Origin: Temnopleurus reevesii
Lineage: Eukaryota; Echinodermata; Echinoidea; Temnopleuroida; Temnopleuridae
DNA length: 55,791 nucleotides
Assembly (NCBI GenBank): GCA_036244855.1
Contig: BQKZ01000343.1
Span: forward strand, 72,219 to 128,009
Direction of reading: 5' to 3'
Shown here: one piece after another, positions 54,666 to 55,791 of the stretch
Numbering within the stretch: the stretch's first letter is position 1
Layout of the letters: each line of letters starts with the position of its first letter
Program-made: the position numbers and the translations under genes
The notes under the pieces: generated by a model
Databases searched by the model: none
Told to the model about the DNA's origin: nothing
What the model saw: the letters and a program-made list of their open reading frames with translations, nothing else

Positions 54666-54844
54666 CAGTCAAACCTGTCTATAGTGACCACTGTCTATAG
54701 TGACCACCTGTCTATAGTGGCCACTTAAATTGATTCCATTCAGGTTGAAATACATGCTATAGAACCTGTCTATAGAGGCCACCTGTCTACAGTGGCCACT
54801 TTTTATGTTTCCCTTGGGGTGGCCTCTGGAGACAGGTTTGACTG
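54666..54844. mobile_element. Tc1/mariner-like MITE family B, best copy
   Basis: CAGTCAAACCTGTCTATAG at the left and GACAGGTTTGACTG at the right, flanked by TA on both sides (54664-54665, 54845-54846), the duplication expected of Tc1/mariner. The interior repeats TGTCTATAGTGACCAC in tandem. At 179 bp with no transposase it is non-autonomous. Confidence 0.8.
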
Positions 54845-54849
54845 TATAT

Positions 54850-55183
54850 AGCAAATTTTCTTAGCAAAAGTACTTGAGCTGTATACTACTGGAAGGACCA
54901 AAACACATTTCAAACTGTACAAAAAAAAAGCTATTTCAAATGTACCCAACCAGTGGAATATTTTGGCACTCTCTGATAAGGTCTGGCTAAAGTTAAAATA
55001 TAAGAAATGGCAACAAGATGTCCTGTGACAAATGCCAAAAAAAAATGAATATCTGATAGATTTCTAATACAACACTTTTTTGTGAACAAAAAAAAATGTT
55101 GATTTTTGTTTAAAAATCAGCACTTAGTTTGCAGCCTAAAAACCTGTTAATGTCACCTCTTCTCCAACAGAAAGTATTTCTAC
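54850..55183. other. Intronic AT-rich DNA
   Basis: Poly-A runs; nothing recognised. Confidence 0.4.
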
Positions 55184-55369
55184 AGGGGTTTTGCTACAAA
55201 CTTGCGATCAATTGCATGTTGCAGTTGATCGATGCTCGCCAATTAAAATCATTAATTCATGAGCATCTTGTAAAAAGTGCAAACCCTATGCAAGTGAAAA
55301 TATATGTATCAACATGCAACTGGTATGCAGTTGATTTGTAATTGATCAGAAATTTGTAGCAACATCCCG
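55184..55369. mobile_element. Fold-back MITE family D, CpG-depleted copy
   Basis: Left AGGGGTTTTGCTACAAAC, right TTTGTAGCAACATCCCG. Interior GCGATCAATTGCATGTTGCA and CGCCAATTAAAATCATTAAT match the reverse complement of the 43158-43333 copy. Flanks are TAC and TAA, a degenerate version of the TTA duplication there. Confidence 0.7.
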
Positions 55370-55791
55370 TAAGAACTGGTCTGAAATAGAGTATAGTCAA
55401 TAACAAAACAAAATTAATAAATAAATGATGAACATCTGAATTGCAAACCTCTGATACATCCATTATCCCTAGGAAAAAACGGTCGTCTTCATTTCTTCTT
55501 TTCAAGGTTTCATTGTTGTTTATTGATATGCTGCTGATATTCTAAAAACAAAGTCAACGCTGGCAAATCATGAAATTAATATCAAACCAAAAGCTACAAA
55601 TTATTGTAATTGAAAAGAGGACTAACTTTAGAGATTGAAAAGTAAAATTGTAAGAATTATAAAAAAAAAAAATTAAAGTTACATTAACTGTCCAAAGGAT
55701 TTGAAAGATCAAATGTTGCTCCACATGAAAAATGAAGAAATATCATTTTTAAAAGTAGAATTAACAAATAGGAACAGATGATACTGATAGA
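55370..55791. other. AT-rich DNA at the window edge
   Basis: No gene or repeat recognised. Confidence 0.4.

Larger units (their letters stand above)
35769..55791 (-). other. FoxO intron upstream of the coding exon (open at right edge)
   Basis: Everything to the right of the acceptor must be intron until an exon carrying the first half of the forkhead domain is reached. No reading frame on the minus strand here encodes the expected FoxO words (for example WGN-SYADLI or the SNSSAGWK end of that half), so the intron is at least 20 kb long, counting a 205-bp N gap. It contains SINEs, several MITE families, candidate enhancers and two assembly irregularities, listed separately. A small exon or one hidden by the gap cannot be excluded. 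Confidence 0.7.

Noticed and set aside
1..55791. CRISPR arrays, operons, prokaryotic features
   Set aside because: The window is eukaryotic; no regularly spaced identical direct repeats with unique spacers were found. Tandem repeats here have no spacer structure.
1..55791. LTR retrotransposons or viral integrants
   Set aside because: No long direct terminal repeats, primer-binding site or gag/pol frames recognised.

Overview
This is a eukaryotic genomic window, AT-rich and almost entirely non-coding. The one gene I can support is the 3'-terminal coding exon of a FoxO-class forkhead transcription factor on the minus strand (34502-35746). Its sequence, the deuterostome/marine-invertebrate style of the repeats (tRNA-derived SINEs with ATT tails, many fold-back MITEs, abundant TACATGTA palindromes, frequent GTAGGCCTACATGTA-type strings) and the very large introns suggest an echinoderm, most likely a sea urchin. 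That assignment is inference, not proof.

Layout, read in the gene's own direction (minus strand, from high to low coordinates). From 55791 down to 35747 is about 20 kb of what must be intron upstream of the FoxO exon. It starts with the second half of the forkhead domain, and no exon carrying the first half is visible, so that exon lies beyond the right edge. The exon spans 34499-35746 and encodes 414 residues plus stop. Three bases after the stop is a consensus splice donor, so the 3'UTR appears to be split and the last exon should lie somewhere below 34498, where I could not locate it. From 34498 down to 1 is therefore a 3'UTR intron, the unlocated UTR exon and/or intergenic DNA.

The non-coding DNA is rich in structure. 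There are five copies of a tRNA-derived SINE (one full length, one inverted partner 400 bp away), eight copies of a roughly 200-bp palindromic MITE with ends like AATACTGTATAAGC, three Tc1/mariner-like MITEs, a Harbinger-like MITE with a TTA target duplication, and several further fold-back families, five of these elements crowded into 41.6-44.3 kb. Six long purine tracts lie on the plus strand, and there are several tandem repeats with units of 65-270 bp, notably four to five copies of a 240-bp unit at 19.55-20.75 kb.

The most unusual pattern is a short inverted repeat of fixed geometry, AGTCT-N8-AGACT. It occurs nine times perfectly and six times with one mismatch, and is clustered at both ends of the window (four in 491-716, six in 53013-53502). 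Several GC-richer, CpG-retaining islands carrying homeodomain, octamer, CRE and E-box words (for example 9.83-10.03, 36.79-37.08, 47.03-47.29 and 49.19-49.65 kb) are candidate enhancers of FoxO. Two sites look like assembly problems: an N-run ending in C16 (39270-39490) and a single N flanked by an exact 95-bp duplication (48027-48307).
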